DNA from: Corticibacter populi
Lineage (GTDB): Bacteria > Pseudomonadota > Gammaproteobacteria > Burkholderiales > Burkholderiaceae_C
Direction of reading: 5' to 3'
Length of the DNA: 64,000 nt
Assembly: GCF_004217315.1 (NCBI RefSeq)
Contig: NZ_SGWR01000001.1
Location: 1,054,001 to 1,118,000, forward strand
Under the pieces are notes generated by a model, which saw only the letters and a program-made list of their open reading frames with translations, ran no database searches and was not told the DNA's origin. Positions 37,127 to 52,989 of this stretch are shown here, piece by piece. Position 1 is the first letter of the stretch; the number at the start of each line of letters is the position of its first letter. A program made the translations under genes and the position numbers.

Positions 37127-38242
37127 TCAAGCCGCACTCGGCAAGGCATTGAGCGGCCAGCGTGGCCGCACATCGAAGGCATAGTCACAAACAGCCTGCT
37201 GCTGACCGGCCTGCAGGCGCATGGCCGCGGCCAGGGCAATCATCGCGCCGTTGTCGGTGCAGAGATACAGCTCCGGGTAATGTACCCGGATGCCACGCAC
37301 CTGACAGGCCGCATCGAGCTGGGCCCGCAGTTGCCGGTTCGCACCCACGCCGCCGGCCACCACCAGGCGTCTGAGACCCGTTTGCCGCAAGGCCAGCAGC
37401 GATTTCTTGACCAGCACCTCGACAATGGCCGCCTGGGTGCTGGCAGCCAGGTCGGCGCGGCGCGCCTGCAGTACTTCAGGGCCCTGCGCCTCAAGCTTCT
37501 GCACCTGCGTGAGCACGGCCGTCTTCAGGCCCGCAAACGAGAAATCCAGGTTCCCGGCGCGCAACAATGGACGCGGCAGCGCAAAGGCCTGGGCATCGCC
37601 CTGCTCGGCCAACTGCGCCAGCACCGGCCCGCCCGGGTATGGCAGGCCCAGCAGCTTGGCGGACTTGTCGAAGGCCTCGCCAGCAGCGTCATCGATGGTC
37701 TCGCCCAACAGGGCGTATCGTCCTACTCCATCGACGCGCATCAGTTGTGTATGCCCGCCCGAGACCAGCAGTGCCACGAACGGAAACTCGGGCGGGTCGG
37801 CGCTCAGAAAGGGCGAGAGCAAATGGCCTTCCAGATGGTGTACGCCCAGCACCGGCTTGTGCAGCGCGGCACCCAGCGCACAGGCCACACCCGCCCCCAC
37901 CAGCAGTGCTCCGGCCAGGCCCGGCCCCTTGGTGTAGGCCACCACGTCGATGTCGGCCAGCGCATGCCCGCTTTCGCGCAGCACCTGCTGCGCCAGCGGC
38001 AGCACCCGCCGGATGTGATCGCGGCTGGCCAGTTCGGGCACCACCCCGCCATACAGCCGGTGCATGGCAATCTGGCTGTGCAACGCATGCGCCAGCAGCG
38101 CCGGCACCGCGCGCTGCGGCTCAGCCCGCACCAGCGCCACGCCGGTCTCGTCGCAGGAGGATTCGATGCCCAGCACCAACAAGGGTGCCGGCATGACGGG
38201 CTGGGGCCGGGAGTCAACGGCGGGGGACGGGTTGGCGTTCAT
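37127..38242 (-). CDS. tsaD: tRNA N6-threonylcarbamoyladenosine synthase subunit TsaD
   Basis: A 371-residue ASKHA-fold protein. [17 protein letters not shown] begins the core, followed by the metal-binding [12 protein letters not shown] and by [31 protein letters not shown] and [14 protein letters not shown]. With TsaB, TsaE and TsaC it makes t6A37 in ANN-decoding tRNAs. The first 18 residues before the core are not conserved; ATG 38194 is an alternative start closer to the family consensus. Confidence 0.96.
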   Translation of the reverse strand: MNANPSPAVDSRPQPVMPAPLLVLGIESSCDETGVALVRAEPQRAVPALLAHALHSQIAMHRLYGGVVPELASRDHIRRVLPLAQQVLRESGHALADIDVVAYTKGPGLAGALLVGAGVACALGAALHKPVLGVHHLEGHLLSPFLSADPPEFPFVALLVSGGHTQLMRVDGVGRYALLGETIDDAAGEAFDKSAKLLGLPYPGGPVLAQLAEQGDAQAFALPRPLLRAGNLDFSFAGLKTAVLTQVQKLEAQGPEVLQARRADLAASTQAAIVEVLVKKSLLALRQTGLRRLVVAGGVGANRQLRAQLDAACQVRGIRVHYPELYLCTDNGAMIALAAAMRLQAGQQQAVCDYAFDVRPRWPLNALPSAA

Positions 38243-38419
38243 GGGACGTGGCAATCGCGTGGGACGGAACGAAGCAGTTTAGCGCAGGGGTCCTCCCTCC
38301 TGCCGGCCCCGGACTGGACCAGTCAGCGGACGGCAGGGTTGCTGCATTTTTGCTTTAATAGCGCGCATGGCCCGCATCGGGCGGGCCAGCATCCCCATCG
38401 GGGCAAGAAAGGGAGTGAC

Positions 38420-38671
38420 ATGGGAATCATCTGGACCATTCTGATCGGTCTCATCGCCGGCCTGGTCGCGCGGGCCATCAAGCCCGGCAACGACGCCATG
38501 GGCTGGATCATGACGGCGGTGCTGGGCGTGGCCGGTTCGTTCTTCGCGCAGTTCATCGGCGCGCAGCTCGGCTGGTACCAGGAAGGAGAATCTGCCGGCT
38601 TCATCGCCTCGGTGCTGGGCGCCATCGCGCTGCTGTTCATCTGGGGCCTGGTGACCAAGAACAAGAAGTAA
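38420..38671 (+). CDS. GlsB/YeaQ/YmgE family (transglycosylase-associated) membrane protein
   Basis: An 83-residue, three-helix membrane protein: MGIIWTILIGLIAGLVARAIKPG, then MGWIMTAVLGVAGSFFAQFIG and ASVLGAIALLFIWGLVTK. This is the standard GlsB/YeaQ pattern, a family induced in stress in enterobacteria with unclear function. AAGAAAGGGAG precedes the ATG. A copy of the dispersed repeat starts directly after its TAA. Confidence 0.92.
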   Translation: MGIIWTILIGLIAGLVARAIKPGNDAMGWIMTAVLGVAGSFFAQFIGAQLGWYQEGESAGFIASVLGAIALLFIWGLVTKNKK

Positions 38672-38697
38672 GAACCTGTTCACGATTTTCTCGAGGG
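38672..38697 (+). repeat. Dispersed repeat, 26-bp copy after the glsB-like gene
   Basis: GAACCTGTTCACGATTTTCT and six more bases to 38697 match the left arm of the 4100-4235 element at most positions and start on the base after the stop codon. Just beyond, CGAGGGC at 38692-38698 can pair with GCCCTCG around 38727, giving a GC-rich hairpin. Confidence 0.65.
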
Positions 38698-38817
38698 CGG
38701 CTCGCTGGCGCACCACGCCGGTGGCGCCCTCGTTGTCATCTGGCGCTGCCGGCCAGCCTCGCGCCTGGTCTTTGGCCTTCAGCGTTCGACATGCCATTCA
38801 TCACCATGGAGTCCTGC

Positions 38818-39381
38818 ATGCATCTTCCGAAATTCGACCACCACCCCAGCGCACAGGATCTGGCGCAAGGCGATCCCCGGCTCGAAGCAGCGGTGCTCCG
38901 CAGCAAGAAGATCCTGCACCGCAAGGCGCTGTTGGCTGCGGTCGCCAGTTCGTTGCCATTGCCGGGGCTGGACTGGGCCGCCGACGCAGCGCTACTGACC
39001 AGGCTGATCCCGCAGATCAACCGCGAATTCGGCCTCACGCCCGAGCAAATCGACGCATTGCACCCTGAAAAACGTGAACAAGTGCAAAAGGCCGTGGCCA
39101 TGGTCGGCTCGGTGCTGGTAGGCAAACTGGTCACGCGGGAGATGGTCATCAAGCTTGCCACCAGCATCGGCCTGCGCATGAGCGGCAAACAGGCCGCGAA
39201 ATTCGTGCCGCTGGCCGGCCAGGTGATCTCGGCGAGCATTGGCTATGCGGCGCTACGCTACCTGGGCGAGCAGCATTTGCGCGAATGCGTGGAGGTGGCC
39301 CGGCAAGCGCAGTTGCTGCTGCCCGGCAATGATGAGGGCGCAAATGGCGGCCCTGCTGCGGCCCGCAAGGCTGCGGCCTGA
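38818..39381 (+). CDS. DUF697/YcjF-like membrane-associated protein
   Basis: A 187-residue protein. An N-terminal hydrophilic helix precedes KALLAAVASSLPLPGLDWAADAALLTRLIPQINREFGLT and a second hydrophobic block AAKFVPLAGQVISASIGYAALRYLGEQHL. The alternation of an amphipathic LPLPG..D segment and a Gly/Ala-rich C-terminal segment resembles DUF697 proteins, but I cannot confirm the family. The start at 38818 is chosen because GGAG lies 6 bp before it; ATGs at 38791 and 38806 are alternatives. The function is unknown. Confidence 0.6.
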   Translation: MHLPKFDHHPSAQDLAQGDPRLEAAVLRSKKILHRKALLAAVASSLPLPGLDWAADAALLTRLIPQINREFGLTPEQIDALHPEKREQVQKAVAMVGSVLVGKLVTREMVIKLATSIGLRMSGKQAAKFVPLAGQVISASIGYAALRYLGEQHLRECVEVARQAQLLLPGNDEGANGGPAAARKAAA

Positions 39382-39513
39382 ACTCCCTGCCGCCTTCCTC
39401 CGCTCCCCGACATCTTCCCGGTCCATCAGACGGCATGCATGTTGCAGACGGGCGGCGACTGACGGGCATTCTCACCCTTGGGCAAGCGTCTCAAAACTAC
39501 AATAGCGGGCATT

Positions 39514-43013
<3,500 letters not shown>

Positions 43014-43072
43014 AGCCCTGCAACGCCGCAGCGCCATCCGTGCGGCGCGCATCACGCATCCATCAGCGCCTC

Positions 43073-43894
43073 TCAGCGCAGCAGGCGGCCGATGGTGCGC
43101 CAGACCAGTTCCAGCCCGGTGGACCAGAGTTCGTCCTCGAAGAGTCCGCCACTTAACGGCTCGTGGCGGCGTTCCTGGGCCCTGCGCCGGTGCTCCATGC
43201 GTACCCGTTCCTGCGCAACCAGTACCTCCGCGGAGGTCTCGGCCGCCTGGGGCGCCATAGTGGTGGAAGCGCCTGGCTCCACGGCGGATACGGATCCGCC
43301 TGCCGCACCCTGGTAGCGGGCCAGCGCCTGCTCGACCGCCTGCGGATCCAGCAGCGAAAAGGCCGAGCGGCAATACGGGCACGCATGGTCGCGGCGCAGA
43401 TCAACAGCCGCGCCGCAACTGCTGCAATGGATCACCCGCACCTGCCGCGCCAGCGCATGGATCTCGGCGCCATTCAGGTGGCGCACGAAGCCTTTCTCGA
43501 CCATGAACGAGGCGAAAGTGCTGAAGCGGCCATGCCGCTCAGGACATCGGTAGACCACATAGACCCCGCTCTTGGTGCGGTCGGCGCCACGCTCCAGCGC
43601 CTCGGGCCCGCGCGGGCAGCGCATGCGCTCGCGCAGCGGCTGATGGGGCTCGTCGCGGTGTGCGTGCAACGTCTTGAACAGCGCGAGGATGGAGGCGGGC
43701 GAGAGCTGCAGGCTCTCGCGATGGTCGAACCAGATGCCGTGGCAGGCAAAGCACAGATCGAGTTCGAGCGGCTGGCCCTGGTTGGACTCCAGCTCCAGCA
43801 CCTCCATCGCCGCACCGCAGGAAGGACAGGCGGCACCGACAGTGGCAGAGGGGGCGGGAGTGGCCGCCACACGGGTACTGTTGCGCGTGTCCAT
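43073..43894 (-). CDS. Zinc-ribbon (TFIIB-type) protein
   Basis: A 273-residue protein with two zinc-binding zones. The first is CPSCGAAMEVLEL ... LCFACHGIWFDHRE, the zf-TFIIB pattern. The second is a C-terminal ribbon, CSSCGAAVDLRRDHACPYCRSAF, in which two CxxC pairs bind one metal. The middle has RCPRGPEALERG. The function is unknown; such proteins are common soluble zinc proteins. It follows the phosphoribosyltransferase gene by 59 bp on the same strand. Confidence 0.85.
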   Translation of the reverse strand: MDTRNSTRVAATPAPSATVGAACPSCGAAMEVLELESNQGQPLELDLCFACHGIWFDHRESLQLSPASILALFKTLHAHRDEPHQPLRERMRCPRGPEALERGADRTKSGVYVVYRCPERHGRFSTFASFMVEKGFVRHLNGAEIHALARQVRVIHCSSCGAAVDLRRDHACPYCRSAFSLLDPQAVEQALARYQGAAGGSVSAVEPGASTTMAPQAAETSAEVLVAQERVRMEHRRRAQERRHEPLSGGLFEDELWSTGLELVWRTIGRLLR

Positions 43895-43953
43895 GGATGA
43901 TCCTGGCGGCGTGCTGGTTCAGGCGCGCAGCGCTGCTGCTGCTGCGGCGGCGC

Positions 43954-44478
43954 TCACAGGCTCCACTTTTTCTCGAGCTGCTCCGGCGTCATGTTGTCGT
44001 AATGCTCGAACGGCTGATGGATCCACGGATTGGTCGGCAGGTGCTCGACCGAATACTCGGCCTGGAAGGTCGAGACACCCTTGGTCCAGATCACCCCGGT
44101 GCGCAGTTCGGTGATCGGCGGGTACTCCTCGCGCAGCATCTTCACCACGGCCGCGAGGGTGTGGCCCGTGTCGGCCAGGTCATCGACCAGCAGCACGCGC
44201 CCGGCCACCTGGCCTTTGGGCGTGGTGATGTACTTGGCCAGGTCCAGGTGCCCCTGCACGGTGCCAGCCTCGGCGCGGTAGGAACTGGTGGACATGATGG
44301 CCAACGGCTTGTCGAAGATGCGGCTGAGGATGTCACCGGGCCGCATGCCCCCGCGCGCCAGGCACAGGATGATGTCGAACTGCCAGCCGGAGCGGTGCAC
44401 CATCAGGGCCAGCTTCTCGACCAGCACATGGTATTCGTGGTAACTGACATACAGGTGTTTGCCATCTTCGGTCAGCAT
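43954..44478 (-). CDS. Purine phosphoribosyltransferase family protein
   Basis: A 174-residue type I phosphoribosyltransferase. The PRPP-binding motif is VLLVDDLADTGHTL, with LARGGMRPGDILSRIF upstream and EHYDNMTPEQLEKKW at the end. The C-terminus and size resemble xanthine/hypoxanthine salvage enzymes, which convert a base plus PRPP to a nucleotide. It is 84 bp downstream of purA, so a role in purine salvage fits. Which base it uses cannot be told. Confidence 0.85.
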   Translation of the reverse strand: MLTEDGKHLYVSYHEYHVLVEKLALMVHRSGWQFDIILCLARGGMRPGDILSRIFDKPLAIMSTSSYRAEAGTVQGHLDLAKYITTPKGQVAGRVLLVDDLADTGHTLAAVVKMLREEYPPITELRTGVIWTKGVSTFQAEYSVEHLPTNPWIHQPFEHYDNMTPEQLEKKWSL

Positions 44479-44562
44479 GGGATGTCCTCGTGGTGTAAGG
44501 GGTGACGAAGGGCGGATCGGAACCCGCCTCTGGGGTCTTGTGGCCTGCCCGCGCTCAGCGGT

Positions 44563-46080
<1,518 letters not shown>

Positions 46081-46208
46081 TCATGTGGCGATGGCCAGTG
46101 TCTGGTTGCACAAGTCCTGCCGCATTCAAACCGCCTTGCAGCCGGGGCGCAGGACGTTTTCGGTGCGACGCAAACTTATGCAACCGGACACCAGGGCCAT
46201 CACGCCGT

Positions 46209-47375
46209 TCATTGGGAATGTGCCTGCAGGGGATGAACCCGCCAATTGCCGTCTTCGTGCACCAGTTCGCGATCGCACAGAAATTCATCGACCTCGGAGG
46301 CATGGCCGGGCAAGGCGCAAATCACCGTCTCGCCAGCCTGGCGCAGGCTGCGGATCAGCGCGCCCAGCGCCCCATCCTCGGACCAGGGCGCGCGAATGGC
46401 GGCCTGTAGCGGCCGCTGGGCGGCCACGCTGACCAGTTGCTTGATATCGAGGCTGAAGCCCGCCGCCGGGCGGTTCCGCCCGAAGGCCGCGCCCACCTCG
46501 TCGTAGCGACCGCCGCGCACCAGCGCATCGGTGCATCGGTCAGCGTACATGGTAAAGCGCAGGCCGCTGTAGTAGGCGTAACCCTGCAGGTCGGCCAGAT
46601 CGTAGCCAACGGCGGCATCCGTACCCATCCGCGCACCGATCCACTCGAGCTCGCCCAGCACCTTGAGCGCCTGCGGGAAATGCGCTAGGCGCGCGCGCGC
46701 CGCTTCCAGCACTTCGGGACCGCCATAAAGATCGAGCAGGGCCATCAGGCCCTCGCGCGACGCGGCGGGAAAGGTTTCGGTGAGCTGTGCCAGTGTCGAG
46801 GCGTCCTTGGCTGCCAGCGCCGCATGCACGGCGCGCAGCGTGTCCATGCCGACCATCACGCCGCCCATCAGGCTGCGGGCGATGCGCACGTCGCCCATCA
46901 CCACCATCGGGTTGCTGACGGCGGCCTTGCGCAGGCAGTCGAGCGCCAGCGAGAGGGCCTCCAGATCGGCTTCGAGGCCGTCATGACCGTAGATCTCGGC
47001 ACCGAACTGCAGCGGCTCGCGTGAAGCATAGGGGCGCTCGGGCATGGTGTGCAGCACCGGGCCGCAATAACACAGGCGCGCCACGCCGGCGCGGTTGAGC
47101 AGATGGGCATCGATGCGGGCGACCTGCTGCGTGCTGTCGGCGCGGATGCCGACCGTGCGCCCTGAGAGCTGATCCACCGTCTTGAAGGTCTGCAGATCGA
47201 GGGCCTGGCCGGTGCCGGTGAGCAGCGACTCCAGGTACTCCATCAGCGGCGGAATGACCAATTCATAGCCATAGGTGGCTGCCACGTCGAGCAGGCTGCG
47301 CCGCAACTCCTCCATGTGGCGTGCCTCTGACGGCAGGATATCGGCAATGTGGTCGGGCAGGACCCAGGCAGACAT
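46209..47375 (-). CDS. hisZ: ATP phosphoribosyltransferase regulatory subunit HisZ
   Basis: A 388-residue paralogue of histidyl-tRNA synthetase without the tRNA-binding part. [49 protein letters not shown]-type [27 protein letters not shown] and [46 protein letters not shown] match HisZ. It activates short-form HisG and senses histidine. A TAGAAT -10-like box lies just upstream on the minus strand, near 47410. hisG is not in the window. Confidence 0.95.
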   Translation of the reverse strand: MSAWVLPDHIADILPSEARHMEELRRSLLDVAATYGYELVIPPLMEYLESLLTGTGQALDLQTFKTVDQLSGRTVGIRADSTQQVARIDAHLLNRAGVARLCYCGPVLHTMPERPYASREPLQFGAEIYGHDGLEADLEALSLALDCLRKAAVSNPMVVMGDVRIARSLMGGVMVGMDTLRAVHAALAAKDASTLAQLTETFPAASREGLMALLDLYGGPEVLEAARARLAHFPQALKVLGELEWIGARMGTDAAVGYDLADLQGYAYYSGLRFTMYADRCTDALVRGGRYDEVGAAFGRNRPAAGFSLDIKQLVSVAAQRPLQAAIRAPWSEDGALGALIRSLRQAGETVICALPGHASEVDEFLCDRELVHEDGNWRVHPLQAHSQ

Positions 47376-47467
47376 GGCGGACGGGGATGGCTGTTAAAAA
47401 CGCTATTCTACAGATTCATGGCGGCCGGCCGATGAAGCCGCCGCGCGGGTCCGCGCCCTGCCCCACC

Positions 47468-47992
47468 TCAATCGGCAACCGCTATGGCGCTGGCCGCAGC
47501 ATCCACCGCGGCAATCGGCATCCGTGTGGAGAATTTGGCCCGCCGCGTGACGAAATAGGTCTTGACGTTGCGCACATTGGCATCCTCGCCAAACAGGCGT
47601 TGCGCCAAAAACTGGTAGGCCTGCATGTCGGCCACCTGCACGATCAGCACGAAATCCGGCCCCGACGACACCCGCCAGCACTGCTGCACGCCGGCCTCGA
47701 CCACGGCCCGTGCCTCGAAAGCCTGCAATGCTTCCTGCGACTGGCGGTCCAGGCTGATCTCGGCGACGCAGGCCAGCGGTTGGGGCGCACCCGTGCAACG
47801 CGCCAATGCTTCGGGGTCGAGGATGGCCACCTCCTTCTCCAGCACGCCCAGTGCACGCAGGCGCCGCGTGCGGCGCAGGCAGGTAGCCGGCGAAATGCCA
47901 AGCTGCGCGGCCCGTTGCTGGTTGCTCTGGCTGGCATCCATCTGCAGTTGTTCAAGCAGACGGATGTCAATGGTGTCGAAATTTTCATTCAT
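47468..47992 (-). CDS. Lrp/AsnC-family transcriptional regulator
   Basis: A 174-residue regulator: N-terminal helix-turn-helix (DTIDIRLLEQLQMDASQSNQQRAAQLGISPATCLRRTRRLRALGVL) and C-terminal Lrp effector domain with RVSSGPDFVLIVQVADMQAYQFLAQRLF. Lrp proteins respond to amino acids. It is divergent from glmS with 140 bp between starts, so it may regulate itself and glmS. The C-terminal tail is Ala-rich. Confidence 0.9.
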   Translation of the reverse strand: MNENFDTIDIRLLEQLQMDASQSNQQRAAQLGISPATCLRRTRRLRALGVLEKEVAILDPEALARCTGAPQPLACVAEISLDRQSQEALQAFEARAVVEAGVQQCWRVSSGPDFVLIVQVADMQAYQFLAQRLFGEDANVRNVKTYFVTRRAKFSTRMPIAAVDAAASAIAVAD

Positions 47993-47999
47993 AGATTAT

Positions 48000-48021
48000 C
48001 AATCAATGAAATAAATGATTG
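48000..48021. promoter_or_regulatory. Inverted repeat between the Lrp-type gene and glmS
   Basis: CAATCA (48000-48005) and TGATTG (48016-48021) with a 10-bp AT-rich spacer sit 8 bp upstream of the Lrp-type start. Lrp proteins favour such AT-rich dyads, so it is a candidate autoregulatory site. Confidence 0.4.
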
Positions 48022-48132
48022 GACCTGCATTTTTTTGCAATTTTATTTCATGTAAAACCCATTTTTGCAAGCACATATTCCGCCAACCACACTAGCATCC
48101 AGACCTCATGCAACCAGTTCAGGAGTTTTGCG

Positions 48133-50025
48133 ATGTGTGGAATCGTCGGCGGCGTCTCCCGCCAGGATGTGGTGCCAGTGCTGCTGCAGGGTCTGCGCCG
48201 GCTTGAGTATCGCGGCTATGACTCGTGCGGCCTGGCCGTGCACATGGCCAGCCTGAACCCGGCCTCGGGTGCCGGCCTGCACCGCACCCGCAGCACCGCG
48301 CGGGTGGCCGAACTGCAGGCCCAGGTACAGGCCGAGAACCTGCACGAAGCCACCGGCATTGCCCACACGCGCTGGGCCACGCATGGCGAACCCTCGATGG
48401 CCAACGCCCACCCGCACTTCAGCTTCGGTCCCGGCCAGCGCGAGGCCTTTCCGCCCGAATCGGTCGCGCGCGTCGCGCTGGTGCACAACGGCATCATCGA
48501 GAACTACGAGGAACTGCGCCGCGCGCTCGAAGCCAGGGACTACCGTTTCTTCAGCGACACCGACAGCGAGGTCGTCGCCCACCTGATCGACAGCTGCTAC
48601 AACGGCGACCTGTTCGAGGCCCTGCAGGCGGCCATCGCGCAGCTGCGCGGCGCCTATGCGCTGGCCGTGATCCACCGTGACGAGCCGCACCGCCTGGTGG
48701 GCGCGCGCGCCGGCTCGCCGCTGGTGCTGGGCGTGGCGGCCGAGCAAGGCGGCCACTTCGTCGCCAGCGATGCCATGGCGCTGGCCGGTGTGACCGACCA
48801 GATCGTCTACCTGGAAGAAGGCGACCTGGTGGACCTGCAGGCCAGCCGTTACTGGATCTGCGATGCCGGGGGCCGCGCCCTCACGCCCGAGCAGCGCCCG
48901 GTGCAAACCGTGCAGGCTTTTGCCGCCGCCGTCGAGCTCGAACCCTATCAGCACTACATGCAAAAGGAGATCTTCGAGCAGCCGCGCGCCCTCTCCGACA
49001 CGCTCACCGACGTGCTCGCCATCAGCCCCGAATTGTTCGGCGACGGTGCCTGGCGGCGTTTTCAGGAGATCGATTCGCTGCTCATCCTCGCCTGTGGCAC
49101 CAGTTACTACAGCGGGCTGGTGGCCAAGTACTGGATCGAGGCGCTGGCGCGCATCCCGGTACAGGTGGAGATCGCCAGCGAGTACCGCTACCGCGAATCG
49201 GTGCCCAACCCCAAAGCGCTGGTGGTCGTCATCAGCCAGTCGGGCGAGACCGCCGACACGCTGGCCGCGCTGCGCCATGCCAAGGGGCTGGGTCACACGC
49301 ACACGCTGACGGTGTGCAACGTCGCCACCAGCACCATGGTGCGCGAGTGTGCGCTCTCCTACATCACCCGCGCCGGCGTCGAGATCGGCGTGGCTTCCAC
49401 CAAGGCCTTCACCACCCAGTTGGCAGGCCTGTACCTGCTGACACTGGCGCTGGCGCAGACCAAGGGCAGCCTGGACGACGAGACCATCAACGACCACCTG
49501 CAGCAGCTGCGCCACATCCCCAGCGCCGTGCAGGCCGTGCTGGCGCTGGAGCCGCAGGTCATCAGCTGGGCGCAATCCTTCACGCGCATGGAGAACGCTC
49601 TCTTCCTCGGCCGCGGCATGCACTACCCGATCGCACTCGAAGGCGCGCTCAAACTCAAGGAAATCAGCTACATCCACGCCGAGGCCTACCCTGCCGGGGA
49701 ACTCAAGCACGGCCCGCTGGCTCTGGTGACCAGCGCCATGCCGGTGGTGGTGGTGGCGCCCAACGACGCGCTGCTGGAAAAGCTCAAGAGCAACATGCAG
49801 GAAGTGCGCGCGCGCGGCGGCGTGCTCTACGTACTGGCCGATGCCGAGACCAACATCACCAGCGACACCGGCACCCACGTGATCCGCATGCCCGAGCACT
49901 ACGGCCTGCTCAGCCCCATCCTGCACGTGGTGCCGCTGCAGCTGCTGGCCTACCATACCGCCCTCGGCAAGGGCACCGACGTGGACAAGCCGCGTAATTT
50001 GGCCAAGAGCGTGACGGTCGAATGA
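48133..50025 (+). CDS. glmS: Glutamine-fructose-6-phosphate aminotransferase
   Basis: A 630-residue Glm[37 protein letters not shown] gives the N-terminal catalytic Cys after Met removal. The glutaminase domain (1-240) includes [18 protein letters not shown] and [11 protein letters not shown]; two SIS domains follow with [31 protein letters not shown] and the C-terminal [25 protein letters not shown]. It makes glucosamine-6-phosphate for peptidoglycan and lipopolysaccharide. AGGAG at 48121 sets the start; the longer upstream reading is not used. The gene is about 20 residues longer than the E. coli enzyme. Confidence 0.97.
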   Translation: MCGIVGGVSRQDVVPVLLQGLRRLEYRGYDSCGLAVHMASLNPASGAGLHRTRSTARVAELQAQVQAENLHEATGIAHTRWATHGEPSMANAHPHFSFGPGQREAFPPESVARVALVHNGIIENYEELRRALEARDYRFFSDTDSEVVAHLIDSCYNGDLFEALQAAIAQLRGAYALAVIHRDEPHRLVGARAGSPLVLGVAAEQGGHFVASDAMALAGVTDQIVYLEEGDLVDLQASRYWICDAGGRALTPEQRPVQTVQAFAAAVELEPYQHYMQKEIFEQPRALSDTLTDVLAISPELFGDGAWRRFQEIDSLLILACGTSYYSGLVAKYWIEALARIPVQVEIASEYRYRESVPNPKALVVVISQSGETADTLAALRHAKGLGHTHTLTVCNVATSTMVRECALSYITRAGVEIGVASTKAFTTQLAGLYLLTLALAQTKGSLDDETINDHLQQLRHIPSAVQAVLALEPQVISWAQSFTRMENALFLGRGMHYPIALEGALKLKEISYIHAEAYPAGELKHGPLALVTSAMPVVVVAPNDALLEKLKSNMQEVRARGGVLYVLADAETNITSDTGTHVIRMPEHYGLLSPILHVVPLQLLAYHTALGKGTDVDKPRNLAKSVTVE

Positions 50026-50185
50026 GCGCGGCCCAGCGAGGCGGCACAACTCAGCCTGCCACAACGGCCGAGCTCAAACCCGGCACATCCCGGGAAGCCG
50101 CGCTGCACGGCGCACGACGCATGGCGCTAAAACGACGGTCACCAGCGTGCTCGCCAGCACCGGGAATCTCCCGTCGTGCGGCAGC

Positions 50186-52627
50186 TCACAGCACCCGCGT
50201 GACCGCATTCGGCTTGAAGCCGAAGTCGCCTTTCTTGCCCTTGTTGGCGCGCTTGCCCTGCGCGTTGTTGAGGCTGCGAATCTCCAGCGTTTCCTCGCGC
50301 TCCTTGCCGCCGCGGCCGATGCCGGCGATGCGCACGCTGCGCGTGTAGGCAGCGGCACCGGCCAGTGCGTCCTTGGGCTCGAGGTCCAGCAGTACCACGC
50401 CACGGCCGCCATTGGCCAGTTGCTTGACGTCGCCGATGGCGAAAGTGAGGATGCGCCCGCCGGTGGAGACGGCGCAAACGTGGGTGGCGGCGGGCAGTTC
50501 CACCGAGGCTGTGCTGCCCTCCGCATGCGAGGGCGCGCACAGGGTCTCGCCTTCGCCCACGCTGATGAAGGCCTTGCCGGCCTTCTGGCGCGAGACCATG
50601 TGGGCCACCTTGGAAAGAAAGCCGTAGCCGCCCGAGCCCGCCAGCAGCAGCAGCGCCTCGGCCGGGCCGGCGAAGTAGTGCACGAGGTCGGTGCCCTTTT
50701 CCAGCTCGATCAGGGTGGTGAGCGGCTGGCCATCGCCGCGCGCGCCGGGCAAGGCCGCCACCGGCACCGAGTACACGCGGCCATTGCTGCCGAAGGCCAG
50801 CAGCGTATCCACGGTGCGGCATTCGAAGGTGCCATAGAGCGCATCGCCAGCCTTGAAGGCAAAGCCCTGCGCGTCGTGGCCGTGGCCGGTGCGCGCACGC
50901 ACCCAGCCCTTTTCGGACACCACCACGGTGACGGGCTCGTCCAGGACCTTGACTTCGGCAACGGCACGTTTTTCCTCCTGGATCAGGGTGCGGCGTGCAT
51001 CGGCGAATTCCCTGGCATCGGCCTCGATTTCCTTGACCATCAGGCGCTTGAGGCTGCCGGGGTTGGCGAGGATGTCCTCGAGCTTCTGCTGCTCGCCGCG
51101 CAGTTCGGCGAGTTCCTGCTCGATCTTGATGGCTTCGAGCCGCGCCAGTTGGCGCAGGCGGATTTCCAGGATGTCCTCGGCCTGCCGCTCCGAGAGGTTG
51201 AAACGCGCCATCAGCGCGGCCTTGGGCTCGTCGCTGGCGCGGATGATGGCGATCACCTCGTCGATATTGAGCAGGATGAGCTGGCGGCCTTCGAGGATGT
51301 GGATGCGGTCGAGCACCTTCTCCAGGCGGTGCTGGCTGCGCCGCGTGATGGTCTGGCGACGGAAGTCGATCCACTCTGCCAGCACCTGTCGCAGCGATTT
51401 CTGCATGGGCCGGCCGTCGATGCCGATCATGGTCAGGTTGATCGGCGCGGAGGTCTCCAGGCTGGTCTGCGCCAGCAGCGTGGCAATCAGCTCCTGCTGC
51501 CCGGTGCGGCTGCTCTTGGGCTCGATCACCAGGCGCACCGGCGCATCCTTGCTGGATTCGTCGCGCACGCCGTCGAGCACGGACAGCACGGTGGCCTTGA
51601 CCTGGGTCTGCTCCTGCGTCAGGGCCTTCTTGCCGGCCTTGAGCTTGGGATTGGTGAGTTCCTCGATTTCCTCGAGGATCTTGCGCGCACTGACGTTGGG
51701 TGGCAGTTCGGTCACCACCATCTGCCACTGGCCGCGCGCCAGTTCCTCGATGGTCCAGCGCGCCCGCACCTTGAGCGAGCCGCGCCCGCCCTGGTAGGCC
51801 GCGGCAATGTCGTGCGCCGGGCTGATGATCTGGCCGCCGCCGGGGAAGTCCGGCCCCGGAATCAGGGTGAAGAGTTCCTCGTCGGCCAGCTTCGGATTCT
51901 TGATCAGCGCTACCGCGGCGTCGGCCACCTCGCGCAGGTTGTGGCTGGGAATCTCGGTGGCCATGCCCACCGCAATCCCGCTGGCGCCGTTGAGCAGCGT
52001 GAAAGGCAGGCGCGCCGGCAATTGAGCAGGCTCCTGGAACGAGCCATCGTAGTTGGCCACGAAATCCACCGTGCCCTGGTCGATCTCCTCGAGCAGCAGG
52101 CGCGTGATCTTGGCCAGCCGTGCCTCGGTGTAGCGCATGGCGGCAGCGCCATCGCCATCGCGGCTGCCGAAGTTGCCCTGTCCGTCGATGAGCGGGTAGC
52201 GCTGGCTGAAATCCTGTGCCATGCGCACCAGCGCGTCATAGGCGGCGCTGTCGCCATGCGGATGGTACTTGCCCAGCACGTCGCCGACCACGCGCGCGCT
52301 CTTGACCGGCCTGGCAGCGGTGTTGCCGCTGTAGCCCAGGCCCATCTGGTCCATGGTGTAGAGGATGCGGCGCTGCACGGGCTTCTGACCATCGACCACA
52401 TCGGGCAGCGCACGGCCCTTGACGACCGAAAGCGCGTACTCCAGATAGGCGCGCTGCGCATAAGCAGCCAGCGAGGAACCATCGTCATCGGTGATGGCCG
52501 GCGCCGCGCTGGCAGGCGGTGGCAGAGCGCCATCACCAGCGCCACTGCCGATGCCATCGAGGTGTTCGGGCGATTCGGTCGTCGAAGCGTCTGCGGATAC
52601 GGAGTCGGGAGTGATATCGGTGGACAT
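50186..52627 (-). CDS. parC: DNA topoisomerase IV subunit A
   Basis: An 813-residue ParC. The breakage-reunion domain includes [14 protein letters not shown], the quinolone-region [17 protein letters not shown] (Ser127, Asp131) and the catalytic tyrosine in [10 protein letters not shown] (Tyr166). Six C-terminal beta-propeller blades follow, as in [15 protein letters not shown] and [15 protein letters not shown]. An acidic, Ala/Pro-rich N-terminal extension of about 50 residues precedes the first helix. It decatenates chromosomes with ParE; parE is not in the window. The start MSTDITPD is supported by alignment of the core. The fluoroquinolone site is wild-type-like. Confidence 0.95.
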   Translation of the reverse strand: MSTDITPDSVSADASTTESPEHLDGIGSGAGDGALPPPASAAPAITDDDGSSLAAYAQRAYLEYALSVVKGRALPDVVDGQKPVQRRILYTMDQMGLGYSGNTAARPVKSARVVGDVLGKYHPHGDSAAYDALVRMAQDFSQRYPLIDGQGNFGSRDGDGAAAMRYTEARLAKITRLLLEEIDQGTVDFVANYDGSFQEPAQLPARLPFTLLNGASGIAVGMATEIPSHNLREVADAAVALIKNPKLADEELFTLIPGPDFPGGGQIISPAHDIAAAYQGGRGSLKVRARWTIEELARGQWQMVVTELPPNVSARKILEEIEELTNPKLKAGKKALTQEQTQVKATVLSVLDGVRDESSKDAPVRLVIEPKSSRTGQQELIATLLAQTSLETSAPINLTMIGIDGRPMQKSLRQVLAEWIDFRRQTITRRSQHRLEKVLDRIHILEGRQLILLNIDEVIAIIRASDEPKAALMARFNLSERQAEDILEIRLRQLARLEAIKIEQELAELRGEQQKLEDILANPGSLKRLMVKEIEADAREFADARRTLIQEEKRAVAEVKVLDEPVTVVVSEKGWVRARTGHGHDAQGFAFKAGDALYGTFECRTVDTLLAFGSNGRVYSVPVAALPGARGDGQPLTTLIELEKGTDLVHYFAGPAEALLLLAGSGGYGFLSKVAHMVSRQKAGKAFISVGEGETLCAPSHAEGSTASVELPAATHVCAVSTGGRILTFAIGDVKQLANGGRGVVLLDLEPKDALAGAAAYTRSVRIAGIGRGGKEREETLEIRSLNNAQGKRANKGKKGDFGFKPNAVTRVL

Positions 52628-52989
52628 GGGCAATTCAGACTGGCGCGGCACCTGCATCGCATCGGCAGGGAGCGGCGAAATTCGATTGAAGAACGGCTGG
52701 CATTGTAGGGCGTGTCATCGTCGCCGCCCCGACCCCGCTGGCTGGCTCGGACTGGGCCGCCATTCTGCCGCCACACACGCGGCAGATCAGGATGCAGCCG
52801 ATTACGGCACGATTCTTGTATACGATTTACCGGCACCATTTCACAACCTGCTGCGCCATCGTGTAACAGGCCGGCCGCCCCGCGCCACCGTCGCGCCAGG
52901 GCGGCCGGCTCCACGCCCATCCTCCCAAGCGTTTTCGCTGCGGATGGGCCATGGCACAACGATGGCGCGGGCATACAAGGATGAAAAGC
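52628..52989. other. 362-bp intergenic region, parC to hpxO
   Basis: No gene is seen. It holds the divergent promoters of parC and hpxO, with a TTGTATACGA operator-like site at 52816-52825. A second weaker match, GGGCATACAA, lies directly before hpxO at about 52969-52978. A GC-rich block of about 90 bp (52866-52955) has no clear structure. Confidence 0.5.
52816..52825. promoter_or_regulatory. GntR-type operator candidate upstream of hpxO
   Basis: TTGTATACGA, close to the consensus TTGnATnCAA shared with sites at 55196 and 59941. It lies 165 bp before hpxO and 190 bp from the parC start. Confidence 0.5.
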
